From contig CABYOP010000008.1 in the NCBI GenBank assembly GCA_902520645.1, positions 1 to 37,468 on the forward strand: 37,468 bases of DNA, given 5' to 3'. Position 1 is the first letter of the stretch; the number at the start of each line of letters is the position of its first letter. Shown here in pieces: positions 9,189-18,952 of this stretch. This stretch comes from an uncultured Pelagibacteraceae bacterium. GTDB taxonomy: Bacteria; Pseudomonadota; Alphaproteobacteria; Pelagibacterales; Pelagibacteraceae. The translations under genes and the position numbers were made by a program. The notes beneath the pieces are model-generated. The model was not told the DNA's origin. It did no database searches and saw only the letters and a list, made by a program, of their open reading frames with translations.

Positions 9189-10519
9189 TGTCAAAAAAAT
9201 ATTTTGGAACTGATGGAATTAGAGGTGCAATAAATAGTAAAAATATTAATGGAGACATGTTTTTTAAATTTGGTCTGGCATCAGGAACTTTTTTTAGAAC
9301 ACAAAAAAAAAATAAACAAATTGCTATAATTGCCAAAGATACAAGATTATCTGGTTATATGCTTGAACCAGCTTTGGTATCAGGATTAACTTCAGCTGGT
9401 ATGCACGTCTACACTTTAGGCCCTCTACCAACAAATGGTTTAGCTATGCTTACTAAAGCCATGAAGGCTAATATGGGTATTATGATAACTGCATCACACA
9501 ATCCACATTATGACAATGGGTTAAAATTATTTGGTCCAGATGGAATGAAATTATCTGATAAAATTGAAAAGAAAATCGAATATCTAATAGATCAAAATAT
9601 TGAAAAAAATTTATCTCAGCCTAAAAAATTAGGAAGAGTAAAAAGATTAGAAACAGGAACAAGTGATTATATTAAAATTTTAAAAAAAAACTTTTCTGAG
9701 GATTTTAATTTAAGAGGCCTTAGGATTGTAATAGATTGTGCAAATGGAGCAGGCTATAAAGCTGGTCCAGAATTATTAAAATCACTTGGAGCGAAAGTAT
9801 TAGCTATTGGTGTGAAACCAAATGGTCTGAATATTAATAAAAATTGTGGTTCAGTGTATCCAAACAACATTAAAGTAGCAGTAAAAAAATATAAAGCTCA
9901 TATTGGTATCTCACTGGATGGTGATGCAGACAGAGTGATAATGTGTGATGAAAAAAGTAATATAATTGATGGTGATCAAATTGTTGCTGCTTTAGCCACA
10001 AGATGGAAAAATAAAAAAATGTTAAAAGGGGGAGTGGTTGGCACCTTAATGTCTAACTATGGTTTAGAGAAATATTTTAAAAATAATAATATTAAATTTA
10101 TCAGGGCTAATGTTGGCGATAGGTATGTGAAAGAAAAAATGCAAAAATATAAATTTAATTTAGGTGGTGAACAATCAGGACATATTATTCTTGGAAAATT
10201 TGCAACCACTGGTGATGGTCTATTAGTTGCTTTGGAAGCTTTATTTGCATTGAGAAAAGGTAAAAAAGCGAGTGTGTTTTTTTCGAAATTTAAAAAAATA
10301 CCTCAAATATTAAAAAATATAGAAATAAAAGATAAAAAAATAATAAGCAAATCAAACATAAAAAAATCTATTAAAATTGCAGAAAAATTAATCAAAGGAC
10401 ATGGGAGAATCCTTGTTAGGAAGTCAGGAACAGAGTCAAAGATTAGAGTGATGGGTGAAAGTGAAAACTTAGATCTTTTAACAAAGTGTATTAATATAAT
10501 TGTAAGAGAAATAAAATAA
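9188..10519 (+). CDS. glmM: GlmM, phosphoglucosamine mutase
   Basis: GlmM converts glucosamine-6-phosphate to glucosamine-1-phosphate on the way to UDP-GlcNAc for peptidoglycan and lipopolysaccharide. The 443-residue protein shows the active phosphoserine loop TASHNP with Ser at residue 103. The metal-binding loop DGDADR lies near residue 245, the sugar-binding GGEQSGH near 334, and the phosphate-binding RKSGTESKIRVM at the C-terminus. The N-terminal FGTDGIRG is the bacterial GlmM signature. Length and motifs are complete. The ATG shares one base with the folP stop (TAATG), indicating translational coupling. A folP-glmM pair, often near ftsH and tilS, is a common bacterial order. Confidence 0.96.
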   Translation: MSKKYFGTDGIRGAINSKNINGDMFFKFGLASGTFFRTQKKNKQIAIIAKDTRLSGYMLEPALVSGLTSAGMHVYTLGPLPTNGLAMLTKAMKANMGIMITASHNPHYDNGLKLFGPDGMKLSDKIEKKIEYLIDQNIEKNLSQPKKLGRVKRLETGTSDYIKILKKNFSEDFNLRGLRIVIDCANGAGYKAGPELLKSLGAKVLAIGVKPNGLNINKNCGSVYPNNIKVAVKKYKAHIGISLDGDADRVIMCDEKSNIIDGDQIVAALATRWKNKKMLKGGVVGTLMSNYGLEKYFKNNNIKFIRANVGDRYVKEKMQKYKFNLGGEQSGHIILGKFATTGDGLLVALEALFALRKGKKASVFFSKFKKIPQILKNIEIKDKKIISKSNIKKSIKIAEKLIKGHGRILVRKSGTESKIRVMGESENLDLLTKCINIIVREIK

Positions 10520-10520
10520 A

Positions 10521-11333
10521 TTGAAGCCAAAATCAAAAGTATTAATTATTGCAGGATCTGACTCTTCTGGAGGGGCAGGAATACAAGCAGACATAAAAAC
10601 TGTTACTGCATTAGGTTCATATGCAATGACTGCAATTACAGCAGTAACAGTTCAAAATACTACTGGTGTTAAATCAATAGTTCCAATTAATCCAAAGGAA
10701 ATTTCTAATCAAGTTATATTTACATCAAATGATATTAAGCCAGATGCTATAAAAATTGGAATGTTGCATTCAATAAAAGTAATAAGATCAGTTATTAAAT
10801 CATTAAATCAAATTAAAGTTAGAAATATTGTTTTAGATCCAGTTATGATTGCAAAAGGGGGGGCAAAATTAATAGATAATAAGGCAATAAATTTACTTAA
10901 ATCAAAATTGATAAAAAGAGTATTAATAATAACTCCAAATATTCCTGAGGCAGAAATTTTAACAAATAGAAAAATAAAGACAAAAGAGGACATGATTTTT
11001 GCTGCGCAAAAGTTAATTGAATTAGGGGCAAAAAATGTTCTTATTAAAGGTGGTCATTTAAAAGGAAAATTTGTTCATGATATTTATTTAAACAATAAAA
11101 ATATCAAAATTTTTAATAGTAAAAGAGTTAAAACAAAAAATACTCACGGAACTGGTTGTACATTATCCAGTGCTGTTGCAACATTTTTGTCATGTGGAAA
11201 ACCAGTAAAGAAATCTTGTGAGCTTGGAATTAAGTATGTAAGTTTAGCTATTAAATCTAACCCAAATTATGGTAAGGGTCATGGTCCTATAAATCATCTT
11301 AACTCTATGAGCATAAATAAAAAATTTAAATAA
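10521..11333 (+). CDS. thiD: ThiD, hydroxymethylpyrimidine (phosphate) kinase (TTG start)
   Basis: ThiD phosphorylates HMP and HMP-phosphate to HMP diphosphate for thiamine synthesis. It is a ribokinase-fold enzyme: the N-terminal substrate loop [17 protein letters not shown] and the C-terminal anion-hole motif [10 protein letters not shown] are both visible. The length of 270 residues is normal. The start must be TTG at 10521, since the first motif begins about ten residues later and no ATG or GTG precedes it. The spacer after glmM is one base and no clear Shine-Dalgarno sequence is present, so re-initiation from upstream translation is likely. A run of seven G residues (10857-10863) stands out in this A+T-rich gene. 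Its last base overlaps the purA ATG. Confidence 0.93.
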   Translation: MKPKSKVLIIAGSDSSGGAGIQADIKTVTALGSYAMTAITAVTVQNTTGVKSIVPINPKEISNQVIFTSNDIKPDAIKIGMLHSIKVIRSVIKSLNQIKVRNIVLDPVMIAKGGAKLIDNKAINLLKSKLIKRVLIITPNIPEAEILTNRKIKTKEDMIFAAQKLIELGAKNVLIKGGHLKGKFVHDIYLNNKNIKIFNSKRVKTKNTHGTGCTLSSAVATFLSCGKPVKKSCELGIKYVSLAIKSNPNYGKGHGPINHLNSMSINKKFK

Positions 11334-12625
11334 TGAAAAACATAGTAGTCGTTGGGTCGCAATGGGGAGACGAAGGAAAAGGTAAGATAGTTGATTGGCT
11401 ATCTGAACAAGCTGACGTTGTAATAAGATTCCAAGGAGGACACAATGCCGGACACACACTTGTTATTGATGGTGTAACTTATAAATTAAGATTACTACCC
11501 TCAGGAATAGTAAGAAAAAATAAGATTTCAATTATTGGTAACGGTGTAGTTGTTGATCCATGGGCACTACTAGACGAAGTAGAAGAAATAAAATTAAAAG
11601 GAGTAGACGTTAATGTTGATAATTTTATCATTTCAGAGTCTGCAAATTTAATTTTACCATTTCATAGAGAAATGGATGAAATAAGAGAAGACGCAGCTGG
11701 AAAAGGAAAAATTGGGACTACGAGACGAGGAATTGGACCAGCTTATGAGGATAAAGTAGGCAGAAGATCCATAAGAGTAATGGATTTAAGATCTGAACAA
11801 AATTTAGATCATAGGCTAGAGTCAGTTTTGATACACCACAATGCTATTAGAAAAGGTTTAGGAAAAAAAATTTTTGAAAAAGAAAAATTAAAAGAAGAAC
11901 TATTAAAAATTGCCCCAAAAATATTACAATTTTCTCAGCCTGTATGGCTTAAAATTGATCAATTTAAAAAACAAAAGAAGAAAATTTTATTTGAAGGGGC
12001 TCAGGGAATTTTATTAGATGTAGATCATGGAACCTATCCTTATGTCACCTCATCTAATACTGTAGCCTCAAGTGCTGCAACAGGAACTGGTTGTGGACCA
12101 AATTCAATTAATTACGTACTAGGAATAACCAAAGCATACACTACTCGTGTAGGAGAAGGACCTTTTCCAACAGAGTTAAAAGATGATATAGGAGAATTAT
12201 TGGGCACTCGAGGAAAAGAATTTGGAACTGTTACTAGCAGAAAAAGAAGATGCGGTTGGTTCGATGGTGTTCTGGTAAGACAAACTATTAAAATTTCTGG
12301 GATTGATGGAATTGCACTTACTAAATTAGACGTATTAGATGAATTAGATGAAATTAAAATTTGTACAGATTATGAGTTAGATGGAAAAAAAATTGGTTAT
12401 TTACCAGCAGCTGTTGAAGACCAATTAAAAATAAAACCGATATATAAAACTTTTCCAGGATGGAAATCTTCAACTAGTGGAATAAAAAATATGGATGCTT
12501 TACCAGAAAATGCAAAAAAATATATTTTTGCAATTGAAGATTTTATAGGTGCAAAAATTTCAAGTGTATCTACAAGTCCTGAGAGAGAAGATACAATATT
12601 AGTTGAAAATCCTTTTGTGATTTAA
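11333..12625 (+). CDS. purA: PurA, adenylosuccinate synthetase
   Basis: PurA converts IMP and aspartate, with GTP, to adenylosuccinate in AMP synthesis. The 430-residue sequence begins with the GTP-binding loop [11 protein letters not shown] (residues 8-18). It contains GHNAGHT, the IMP-contacting [23 protein letters not shown] and [10 protein letters not shown]. All are canonical and the length is full. The ATG overlaps the thiD stop by one base (TAATG). At its 3' end the TAA overlaps the convergent rpoH stop by four bases, so no terminator hairpin fits between the two genes. Confidence 0.97.
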   Translation: MKNIVVVGSQWGDEGKGKIVDWLSEQADVVIRFQGGHNAGHTLVIDGVTYKLRLLPSGIVRKNKISIIGNGVVVDPWALLDEVEEIKLKGVDVNVDNFIISESANLILPFHREMDEIREDAAGKGKIGTTRRGIGPAYEDKVGRRSIRVMDLRSEQNLDHRLESVLIHHNAIRKGLGKKIFEKEKLKEELLKIAPKILQFSQPVWLKIDQFKKQKKKILFEGAQGILLDVDHGTYPYVTSSNTVASSAATGTGCGPNSINYVLGITKAYTTRVGEGPFPTELKDDIGELLGTRGKEFGTVTSRKRRCGWFDGVLVRQTIKISGIDGIALTKLDVLDELDEIKICTDYELDGKKIGYLPAAVEDQLKIKPIYKTFPGWKSSTSGIKNMDALPENAKKYIFAIEDFIGAKISSVSTSPEREDTILVENPFVI

Positions 12626-13515
12626 TTAGCCGGCAATAAATTTTTAGATTTTGCTAGAAGTAACATATGCTTTTGAAGTTTTTCAAATGCTTTATTTTCA
12701 ATTTGTCTTACTCGTTCTCGACTAATTTTATATTTCTGACTTAAATCTTCTAGTGTTGTTGGATTATCATTTAACCTTCTCGAGTATAAAATTTCTCTTT
12801 CTCTGTCATTAAGGACCTTAATTGAATCTTTTAATAAATCTTTTCTTTGCTCCATTTCCTCGTGTTGAGCAAACTTTAGATCATGATCTAATTCTTTATC
12901 AACCAACCAATCTTGCCATTCATCGCCATCTTCACCAACTTGAGCATTTAGAGAAAACTCTTTACCTGACAATCTTCTATTCATTGAAATAACTTCTTCT
13001 TTACTTACGTCAAGCTTGTTAGCAATATGATTAACATGTTCGTCTCTCAAATCCCCCTCGGTTTGAGGAGCAATTTGATTTTTAATCTTTTTTAAATTAA
13101 AGAATAATTTTTTCTGTGCTGTTGTAGTTCCAATTTTTACTAAGCTCCAAGATCTTAAAATATACTCTTGAATTGAAGCTTTAATCCACCACATAGCATA
13201 CGTTGCTAATCTAAAACCTTTTTCAGGTTCGAATTTCTTAACAGCTTGCATCAATCCAACATTACCTTCAGAAATCATTTCATTCACGGGTAAACCATAA
13301 CCTTTATATCCCATTGCAATTTTAGCAACTAATCTAAGATGGCTTGTAACTAACTTTTCGGCAGACTTAATATTACCTGTGGTTTTCCAGTTTTTAGCTA
13401 GCATATATTCTTCCTCAGCAGCTAACATTGGAAATTTTTTAATTTGGTCTAGATATGCCGATAGACCACCTTCATTTGATAGAATTGGCAGATTATTACT
13501 TATTGTTGTACCCAT
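12622..13515 (-). CDS. rpoH: RpoH, heat-shock sigma factor (sigma-32 family)
   Basis: RpoH directs RNA polymerase to heat-shock promoters. The 297-residue protein has the sigma-70-family core regions 2-4. Region 2 includes [20 protein letters not shown] and [20 protein letters not shown] (about 79-123). The RpoH-specific box QKKLFFNL lies at 134-141. The region 4 helix-turn-helix [20 protein letters not shown] is near 252-271. There is no long region 1, which separates it from RpoD. It lies 20 bases downstream of rluD on the same strand with no obvious promoter in the gap, so it is probably read from a promoter upstream of rluD or inside it. The ftsH promoter in this window fits the expected RpoH consensus. 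Confidence 0.95.
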   Translation of the reverse strand: MGTTISNNLPILSNEGGLSAYLDQIKKFPMLAAEEEYMLAKNWKTTGNIKSAEKLVTSHLRLVAKIAMGYKGYGLPVNEMISEGNVGLMQAVKKFEPEKGFRLATYAMWWIKASIQEYILRSWSLVKIGTTTAQKKLFFNLKKIKNQIAPQTEGDLRDEHVNHIANKLDVSKEEVISMNRRLSGKEFSLNAQVGEDGDEWQDWLVDKELDHDLKFAQHEEMEQRKDLLKDSIKVLNDREREILYSRRLNDNPTTLEDLSQKYKISRERVRQIENKAFEKLQKHMLLLAKSKNLLPAN

Positions 13516-13535
13516 AACAGGATTTATTTAATTAA

Positions 13536-14537
13536 TTATAATTTATTTTCAATAATTAATTCTTCAGTATTACTAAGCATTTTTATAATATTATTTAGCT
13601 CTTTTGGTAAAATTGAGGAGAAAAGCATTTTTTTTTTAGTTTTTGGATGAATAAAACCTAAAGTTTTAGCGTGTAAAAATTGTCTATTTAGTTTAGATAT
13701 TAATTCTTCGATTTTTTTTTCAACATTTTTAATTTTTTTATATCTTTTTTTGTATTTATCATCTCCAACTATACTGTTTCCCATGAAATTCATATGAACT
13801 CTTATTTGATGTGTTCTTCCTGTTTCTAATTTACAATCGACCAAACTAAAAGTTGGAATTTTTTTATTTTCAAAAATTTTAATAGTCTTATAATTTGTAA
13901 TTGCTTTTTTACCTTTTGATTGACTAACTTCCATAAGCTGTCTGTTTCTTGAACTACGTGTTATAAAAGTCTCTATTCTTCCAAATGAAGGTCTAAGTTT
14001 ACCCCAAATTAATAATTGATATCCTCTTTCAATTGTGTGACTACTAAATTGTTTTGATAAATTTTCGTGTGCTTGATTATTTTTAGCAATAACAACTAAT
14101 CCTGATGTATTTTTATCTATCCTATGTACAATACCAGGTCTTAGTTCATCACCTATGTTAGATAAGTTTTCTGGATTATAATTTATTAATGCATTAACTA
14201 CTGTCTCATCATAATTCCCAGCACCTGGGTGCATAATAATACCTGCTGGTTTATCAATAATTAATAAATCTTCGTCCTCATAAATAATTTTTAATTTAAA
14301 ATTATATGGTTTTAATGAGGTAACTTTTGGGTCAGGGATTTTAAGACTTAATTTATCACCTAGATTTACCTTTTTAGATGGATTATTAACAATTGATCCA
14401 TTTATTTTTAATTTCTCATCATTGATTAGATTTTTTATTCTATTTCTACTTAAAGATTTTTCTTTGTTATTTAAAATAATATCAATTCTTTGATTACTTT
14501 CCTCACTATTTACTAAAAAATTAATGACTTTTGACAT
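13536..14537 (-). CDS. rluD: RluD-type 23S rRNA pseudouridine synthase
   Basis: This RluA-family enzyme converts uridines to pseudouridine in 23S rRNA (positions 1911/1915/1917 for E. coli RluD). The 333-residue product has an N-terminal S4 RNA-binding domain (about 15-70). The catalytic domain follows, with HRIDKNTSGLVVIAKN and the catalytic Asp at residue 141, then GRTHQIRVH. Motif details fit the RluC/RluD branch; RluD is favoured because of the S4 domain and because alphaproteobacterial rluD commonly precedes rpoH. Specificity cannot be proven from sequence. Its 5' end overlaps the upstream membrane-protein gene by 17 bases, suggesting coupling. Confidence 0.88.
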   Translation of the reverse strand: MSKVINFLVNSEESNQRIDIILNNKEKSLSRNRIKNLINDEKLKINGSIVNNPSKKVNLGDKLSLKIPDPKVTSLKPYNFKLKIIYEDEDLLIIDKPAGIIMHPGAGNYDETVVNALINYNPENLSNIGDELRPGIVHRIDKNTSGLVVIAKNNQAHENLSKQFSSHTIERGYQLLIWGKLRPSFGRIETFITRSSRNRQLMEVSQSKGKKAITNYKTIKIFENKKIPTFSLVDCKLETGRTHQIRVHMNFMGNSIVGDDKYKKRYKKIKNVEKKIEELISKLNRQFLHAKTLGFIHPKTKKKMLFSSILPKELNNIIKMLSNTEELIIENKL

Positions 14538-16353
14538 TCTTAAATTTCCTAAATATTTTTAATACTAAATAATAGATTATAAAAATAAATGTAAAAATTA
14601 AACTCATTAAGGATATGTTATTAAATATTTTCTGAGATGCACTCAAATTAAAATCAAATTTTTTATAGTTTAAAAATTTTTCTAAATCTTGAATTTGATT
14701 TTTTTTAAACAAATCTCCTGGAATACAATTATTTTCTTTTGGAAAAACAAAACAACTTGGATTAAAAAAATTTGTTTCGTTATTTTTAATAAGTTTAGGG
14801 TTTCCCTTATAGCTAATTAAATTGTCATTTATTTTAACCATACTATTAAAAGTAAATTTATTTTTTGGAAGTAATTCAAGATTATAACCAAATATTGGAT
14901 TATAACAAAAAAGTGGAGAAAAATTATAAACAAACATGTCATTTCTTTGATTTGTTATTACTGGTTTTTTCTTTTTGTCTAAAAATATAATTATTTCTTC
15001 AACTTTTAAATTATTATTTCTATTTTGATCTTTATAAAATTTTTCTAAATTTTTTGCATCATATGTCTGATTATCGTAATAAACTTTATTATAATTATAT
15101 TCTTGGTAAAGAATTATTATTAAAAAAAGATAAACAGTATATTTGAAATATTTTAAGTCGAAGTTTAAGCTGTTTAGTAAAAAACAGGAAATAAGTATTA
15201 TGGGAACAATATAAACAGCAACCAATCTATAATGAACCCATGTGCTTTTTATAACAGGTAACTTTCTTAAAGTTTCGCCAATATAATTATCAGACAAATT
15301 TAAAGATATAATAAACACAGTAATAGAAAAAAGAACAATTAAACAGAGCAACCTAACAAAGTTAAATTTAATGATGTTTGCTTTTTTAATAAAAACAATA
15401 AAAATTATAAAAATAATTAATGGAACAATACTCAAACCAAATTCTAGCTCATGTATTTGTAAATTACTTGTTACATTATTTACTGTTTTTGAATTAAAAC
15501 TATCTTCGTTAGGATAAAGATATAAAGATCTGATTATATTTTCAAAAAAATCAAAAGAGTTTTTAAATAATAATGGAGGATATTCTCTTGTAAAATTATT
15601 TAAAAAGGCAAATGAGGCATTAATTTTTGATGAAGAAATAATTAAACCAATTAATATTGAATGAGTTAATTTATAGATTATTTTTAGATCATCTTTTATA
15701 TAAATATATAAAGTCAAAACACTCAAAATTGATAAGCTTATTACTACTATCAAGGAAGCTGCTCCTGAATGAATAAAATTAGAAAATAATAAACTTGAAA
15801 TTAAAAGATAAAAAAAACTTTTTAATTTCTCTTCTCTTTTTTCATAGCAATGGATTAATATAAAACAATAAAGAGGAATAAAAATATAACTTAAAAAAGC
15901 ATAATGACCAATAATTGCTCGGTAATTAAAAAAACCGTTAAATAAAAACAGAGTTGCTGCAAGTAAAGACAAATATATATTAAGTTTAAAAGATTTGTTA
16001 ACAAGAAAAAAAAACCCAAAAAATGAAATTAATGAAAAAAAAAGAAAAGATAATTTTAGAGCTATTACAGGTGAAAAAAAAACAAATATCATTTGCTGCA
16101 ACGAATAGTAACCTGATTGTGGATCAGCAAAAAATGGAGTACCACAGCAAAAACTTGGAGAAAACCAAGGAATTGAAAACATATTTTTTTCAAACCAAAT
16201 TTTTCCAAATATCAAGTTGGGCAAAGATATGCTGTAGTCATGACCAAGATAAGAATTACTATTAGGAAAAAAATTTTGAAAAATAGCTTGATGTATAAAA
16301 ATTACCAATAAAAGTATTGTACAAAATAAATAATTTTTTTTTAAAAATTCCAT
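14521..16353 (-). CDS. Large polytopic membrane protein of unknown function (GT-C/YfhO-like architecture)
   Basis: This 610-residue protein is very rich in Phe, Ile, Leu and Asn. Many hydrophobic helices are spread from residue 8 to about 400, and a last helix lies near the C-terminus (SLMSLIFTFIFIIYYLVL). Between about residues 410 and 580 is a large hydrophilic, probably periplasmic, domain containing several Cys residues. The first exterior loop after helix 1 has GHDYSISLP and later FSPSFCCGTPFFADPQSGYYS. An acidic residue early in loop 1 and this layout recall GT-C-fold membrane glycosyltransferases and YfhO-like proteins. That resemblance is by architecture only; I do not recognise the gene with certainty. 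It overlaps rluD and may be the first gene of a unit with rluD and rpoH. The short spacer to the divergent tRNA gene must hold its promoter. Confidence 0.7.
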   Translation of the reverse strand: MEFLKKNYLFCTILLLVIFIHQAIFQNFFPNSNSYLGHDYSISLPNLIFGKIWFEKNMFSIPWFSPSFCCGTPFFADPQSGYYSLQQMIFVFFSPVIALKLSFLFFSLISFFGFFFLVNKSFKLNIYLSLLAATLFLFNGFFNYRAIIGHYAFLSYIFIPLYCFILIHCYEKREEKLKSFFYLLISSLLFSNFIHSGAASLIVVISLSILSVLTLYIYIKDDLKIIYKLTHSILIGLIISSSKINASFAFLNNFTREYPPLLFKNSFDFFENIIRSLYLYPNEDSFNSKTVNNVTSNLQIHELEFGLSIVPLIIFIIFIVFIKKANIIKFNFVRLLCLIVLFSITVFIISLNLSDNYIGETLRKLPVIKSTWVHYRLVAVYIVPIILISCFLLNSLNFDLKYFKYTVYLFLIIILYQEYNYNKVYYDNQTYDAKNLEKFYKDQNRNNNLKVEEIIIFLDKKKKPVITNQRNDMFVYNFSPLFCYNPIFGYNLELLPKNKFTFNSMVKINDNLISYKGNPKLIKNNETNFFNPSCFVFPKENNCIPGDLFKKNQIQDLEKFLNYKKFDFNLSASQKIFNNISLMSLIFTFIFIIYYLVLKIFRKFKNVKSH

Positions 16354-16407
16354 AATTTTAATTTATATCAGTGATTTTATAACAGAAACAATATAAAGTA
16401 CCTATAT

Positions 16408-16484
16408 GCGCTTGTAGCTCAATTGGATAGAGCGCCTGACTTCGGATCAGGAGGTTCTGGGTTCGACTCCTAGCAGGCGCACCA
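16408..16484 (+). tRNA. tRNA-Arg with anticodon TCG
   Basis: A complete 77-base cloverleaf is visible. The acceptor strands GCGCTTG and CAGGCGC pair, with discriminator A and an encoded CCA. The D-arm is AGCTC...GAGC. The anticodon stem CCTGA/TCAGG carries loop CTTCGGA, so the anticodon is TCG. The T-arm CTGGG/CCTAG holds loop TTCGACT. It would read CGA and, by wobble, other CGN codons. TATAAA at 16392-16397 is a possible -10 element. Only one base separates its end from the stop codon of the convergent ABC permease gene. Confidence 0.98.
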
Positions 16485-16485
16485 A

Positions 16486-17277
16486 TTACTCACCTATATT
16501 TATCAAAGTTCCTTTATCTCTAGCTTTATCAAATGAATAATAAAAAACTGATATTGCAAGGACAAGATAAAAAATATTTAAATAAATAGCATTAAATATA
16601 TTTTCATAATCTACTTGACCGTTTACTAAAATATTTCTTGTTTCCTCAAATATATAAACTAGAGGTAAAGCATAGGCGATAGATTGAAAGATGCCTGGTA
16701 AAATTTCAACTGGGTAGTAAATACAACCAAAAGGAGCTAACAAAAACATCGTAGACCATGCAATGTTTTCAAACGAAGGACCAAATCTGAGTAAACCTGC
16801 AGAGACAAATAAGCCTAAGGTAATACCAAAAATATACAAACTTAAAAAAAGAAAAGCCAAAGGAATTCCTAATTCCAATAAAGATATTCCAAACAGAGGA
16901 GATGTAAGCAATATAGCTGGGACCAGTCCTATCAAGGCTCTTATTAATGCAGTAACGACTAAAGAAATAATAATTTCACTAATTTTCATAGGAGCGATGA
17001 ATAGGTTGGTAAAATTTCTACTCCATATTTCCTCTAAAAATAGCATGTTGAAACCAATACTTGTTCTGAATAAAAAATCGTAAAGAATTGCACATGATAG
17101 AATTACACCTACAGTACCACTATAGTAAGTACTATGCTCTGTAAAAAAATTTGAAATAAATCCCCATAAAGTTATTTGGATTGATGGCCAATATATTAAA
17201 TCAAGTATTCTGGGAAATGATCTAGTTATTAAGTAAAAATGTCTCAAAAAAAGTCCATAAATTCTGGTAAAATTCAT
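16486..17277 (-). CDS. ABC-2 type transporter permease
   Basis: The 263-residue product has about six hydrophobic helices and no catalytic motifs, typical of ABC-2 permeases. Features include an N-terminal RSFPRILDLIYWPSIQITLWG amphipathic segment before helix 1 and a late GCIYYPVEILPG stretch; the latter, near the end of the domain, is characteristic of drug, polysaccharide or natamycin-type exporters. The gene start overlaps the preceding ATPase gene by four bases (ATGA), so the two form one exporter. The substrate cannot be inferred from sequence. The stop codon lies one base from the 3' end of the convergent tRNA-Arg gene. Confidence 0.85.
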   Translation of the reverse strand: MNFTRIYGLFLRHFYLITRSFPRILDLIYWPSIQITLWGFISNFFTEHSTYYSGTVGVILSCAILYDFLFRTSIGFNMLFLEEIWSRNFTNLFIAPMKISEIIISLVVTALIRALIGLVPAILLTSPLFGISLLELGIPLAFLFLSLYIFGITLGLFVSAGLLRFGPSFENIAWSTMFLLAPFGCIYYPVEILPGIFQSIAYALPLVYIFEETRNILVNGQVDYENIFNAIYLNIFYLVLAISVFYYSFDKARDKGTLINIGE

Positions 17278-18002
17278 TTTGTATTTCTCGCTATTTCTAA
17301 AAAGACCTCTTCTAGATTTTTTCTACCATGTTTTAATATTAAATCATCAGGTGTTCCTCTATCCACAATCACTCCATCTTTCATCATCAAAACAGAGTTG
17401 CACAATCTTTTAACCTCATCCATATTATGTGAAGCAAGCAATACTGAAATTTTTTTTTCTTTTTTATAATTTTCTAAAAATGCTCTTACAAAATCTCCTG
17501 TTTCAGGATCCAATGAAGCTGTTGGCTCATCTAGTAGCAGTACTGTGGGATCATTTATTAAAGCTTTTGCCAAACTGACTCTATTTTTTTGTCCCGATGA
17601 AAGTTCACCTGTTATTTTATCTAAAAGATCAGATAGTCTTAGTTTATCCGAAAGATAATCAATTCGATTTTCTAAATCATCAACGTTATATAATTTTCCA
17701 TAAACAATTAAATTTTGTTTAACTTTCAATTTTTTTGGAAGCTCTATATAAGGTGATATAAAATTCATTCTATGTAGAAGAGAAATTTTATTAGTCTCGA
17801 TATTTTTTCCATTAATTAAAACTTCACCTTTAGTAGGTTTTAATAAACCTAATATCATTCCAATGGTGGTTGTCTTTCCACATCCATTAGGACCTAATAA
17901 GCCTACAATTTCATTTTCACCAATTTTAAAATTTATATTACTGACAGCATTCTTTGATTTATATTTTTTTGAGAGATTTATTACTTCAATTGAATTTGTC
18001 AT
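17274..18002 (-). CDS. ABC transporter ATP-binding protein
   Basis: This is a 242-residue nucleotide-binding subunit. Walker A GPNGCGKTT is at residues 37-45, the ABC signature LSSGQ at 134-138, Walker B VLLLDEP at 154-160, and a switch His appears in LLASHNMDEV. The pattern GLLGPNGCGKTTTIGMILGLLKPTKGE is typical of the CcmA/DRA family that partners ABC-2 permeases. It immediately follows the TsaC-type gene with no spacer and overlaps the permease start by four bases. The transported compound is unknown. Confidence 0.9.
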   Translation of the reverse strand: MTNSIEVINLSKKYKSKNAVSNINFKIGENEIVGLLGPNGCGKTTTIGMILGLLKPTKGEVLINGKNIETNKISLLHRMNFISPYIELPKKLKVKQNLIVYGKLYNVDDLENRIDYLSDKLRLSDLLDKITGELSSGQKNRVSLAKALINDPTVLLLDEPTASLDPETGDFVRAFLENYKKEKKISVLLASHNMDEVKRLCNSVLMMKDGVIVDRGTPDDLILKHGRKNLEEVFLEIARNTK

Positions 18003-18935
18003 TTAATATTTTGACGCTCTCTTCAGTCGATCATTAATTGTTTGTCCTATACCAATATTGGGGATTTTTTCAACAGCAATTTTTTTGTATCCTTTATTTT
18101 TGATTTTTCTTATGAGAGGATATAAATTTTTTGCAGCTTTGATTAAATTATTATTCTTACAAAGAAAGAAATAATTTTTTGAATTTATTTTTCTTTTTTT
18201 TATTAATACAAATGCTTCTCCTTCATTTGGTTTTTTTACATTCATCCTTAAAGGTATTCCAGGAGAATAATGAAGAGAAAACAGACCTGGTGAAATCTTG
18301 TTCTTAGATTTATTCTTAATTAATATTTCTTTTTTTATTGTTTTTTTTATTTTTGAAACACTTAAACCTCCAAGTCTTAGTATTGATGGATTATCTGCAA
18401 GGTTAATAATTGTAGACTCCACTCCAATTGAACATCTTCCCCCTTTAAGTATGTATTTTAATTTTCTTCCAAATTCTTCTTTTACATCGGAGGGCTGTAC
18501 TGAGCTCAGTTTTGAGGAAATATTTGCACTTGGTGCAGCTAACGGATAACTTAAAATTTTAAGTAATCTACGCAGCAGTGGATGTTTCGGAAATCTAACA
18601 GCAACCGTATTTTTATTATCGGTTACAAATTTTGATATTTTTGAGTCTTTCCTTAATTTTAATACATATGTAATTGGACCAGGTGAAAATTTTTTATACA
18701 GTTTTTTAAAATCTTCATTAATTATGCAATCCTCTTCGAGAGCCTTAAGATTATAGTAGTGAACAATTAAAGGGTTGTTTGTAGGTCTTTTCTTTAATTT
18801 GAATATTTTTTTTACTGAGAAATCAGAATAAGCATTCCCAGCTAATCCATAAACTGTTTCTGTTGGTACTGCTATACATTCGTTACTGTCTAAATATTTT
18901 TTTGCTTTTTTGATATTTGATTGATTAGATTTCAT
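18003..18935 (-). CDS. TsaC/Sua5-type threonylcarbamoyl-AMP synthase
   Basis: The YrdC/Sua5 family makes threonylcarbamoyl-AMP from threonine, bicarbonate and ATP for the t6A modification at position 37 of ANN-decoding tRNAs. The YrdC domain occupies about residues 10-190, with PTETVYGLAG, KRPTNNPLIVHY and the SANIS region. A C-terminal Sua5 domain follows, with the linker SPGLFSLHYSPGIP near 240. The length of 310 residues fits the two-domain Sua5 form rather than the short TsaC. The ORF track starts at 18974, inside the divergent xseB gene. The internal ATG at 18935 gives the usual N-terminus and leaves a 17-base divergent spacer, so I chose it. Confidence 0.88.
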   Translation of the reverse strand: MKSNQSNIKKAKKYLDSNECIAVPTETVYGLAGNAYSDFSVKKIFKLKKRPTNNPLIVHYYNLKALEEDCIINEDFKKLYKKFSPGPITYVLKLRKDSKISKFVTDNKNTVAVRFPKHPLLRRLLKILSYPLAAPSANISSKLSSVQPSDVKEEFGRKLKYILKGGRCSIGVESTIINLADNPSILRLGGLSVSKIKKTIKKEILIKNKSKNKISPGLFSLHYSPGIPLRMNVKKPNEGEAFVLIKKRKINSKNYFFLCKNNNLIKAAKNLYPLIRKIKNKGYKKIAVEKIPNIGIGQTINDRLKRASKY

Positions 18936-18952
18936 GTAATAATTATTAATAT

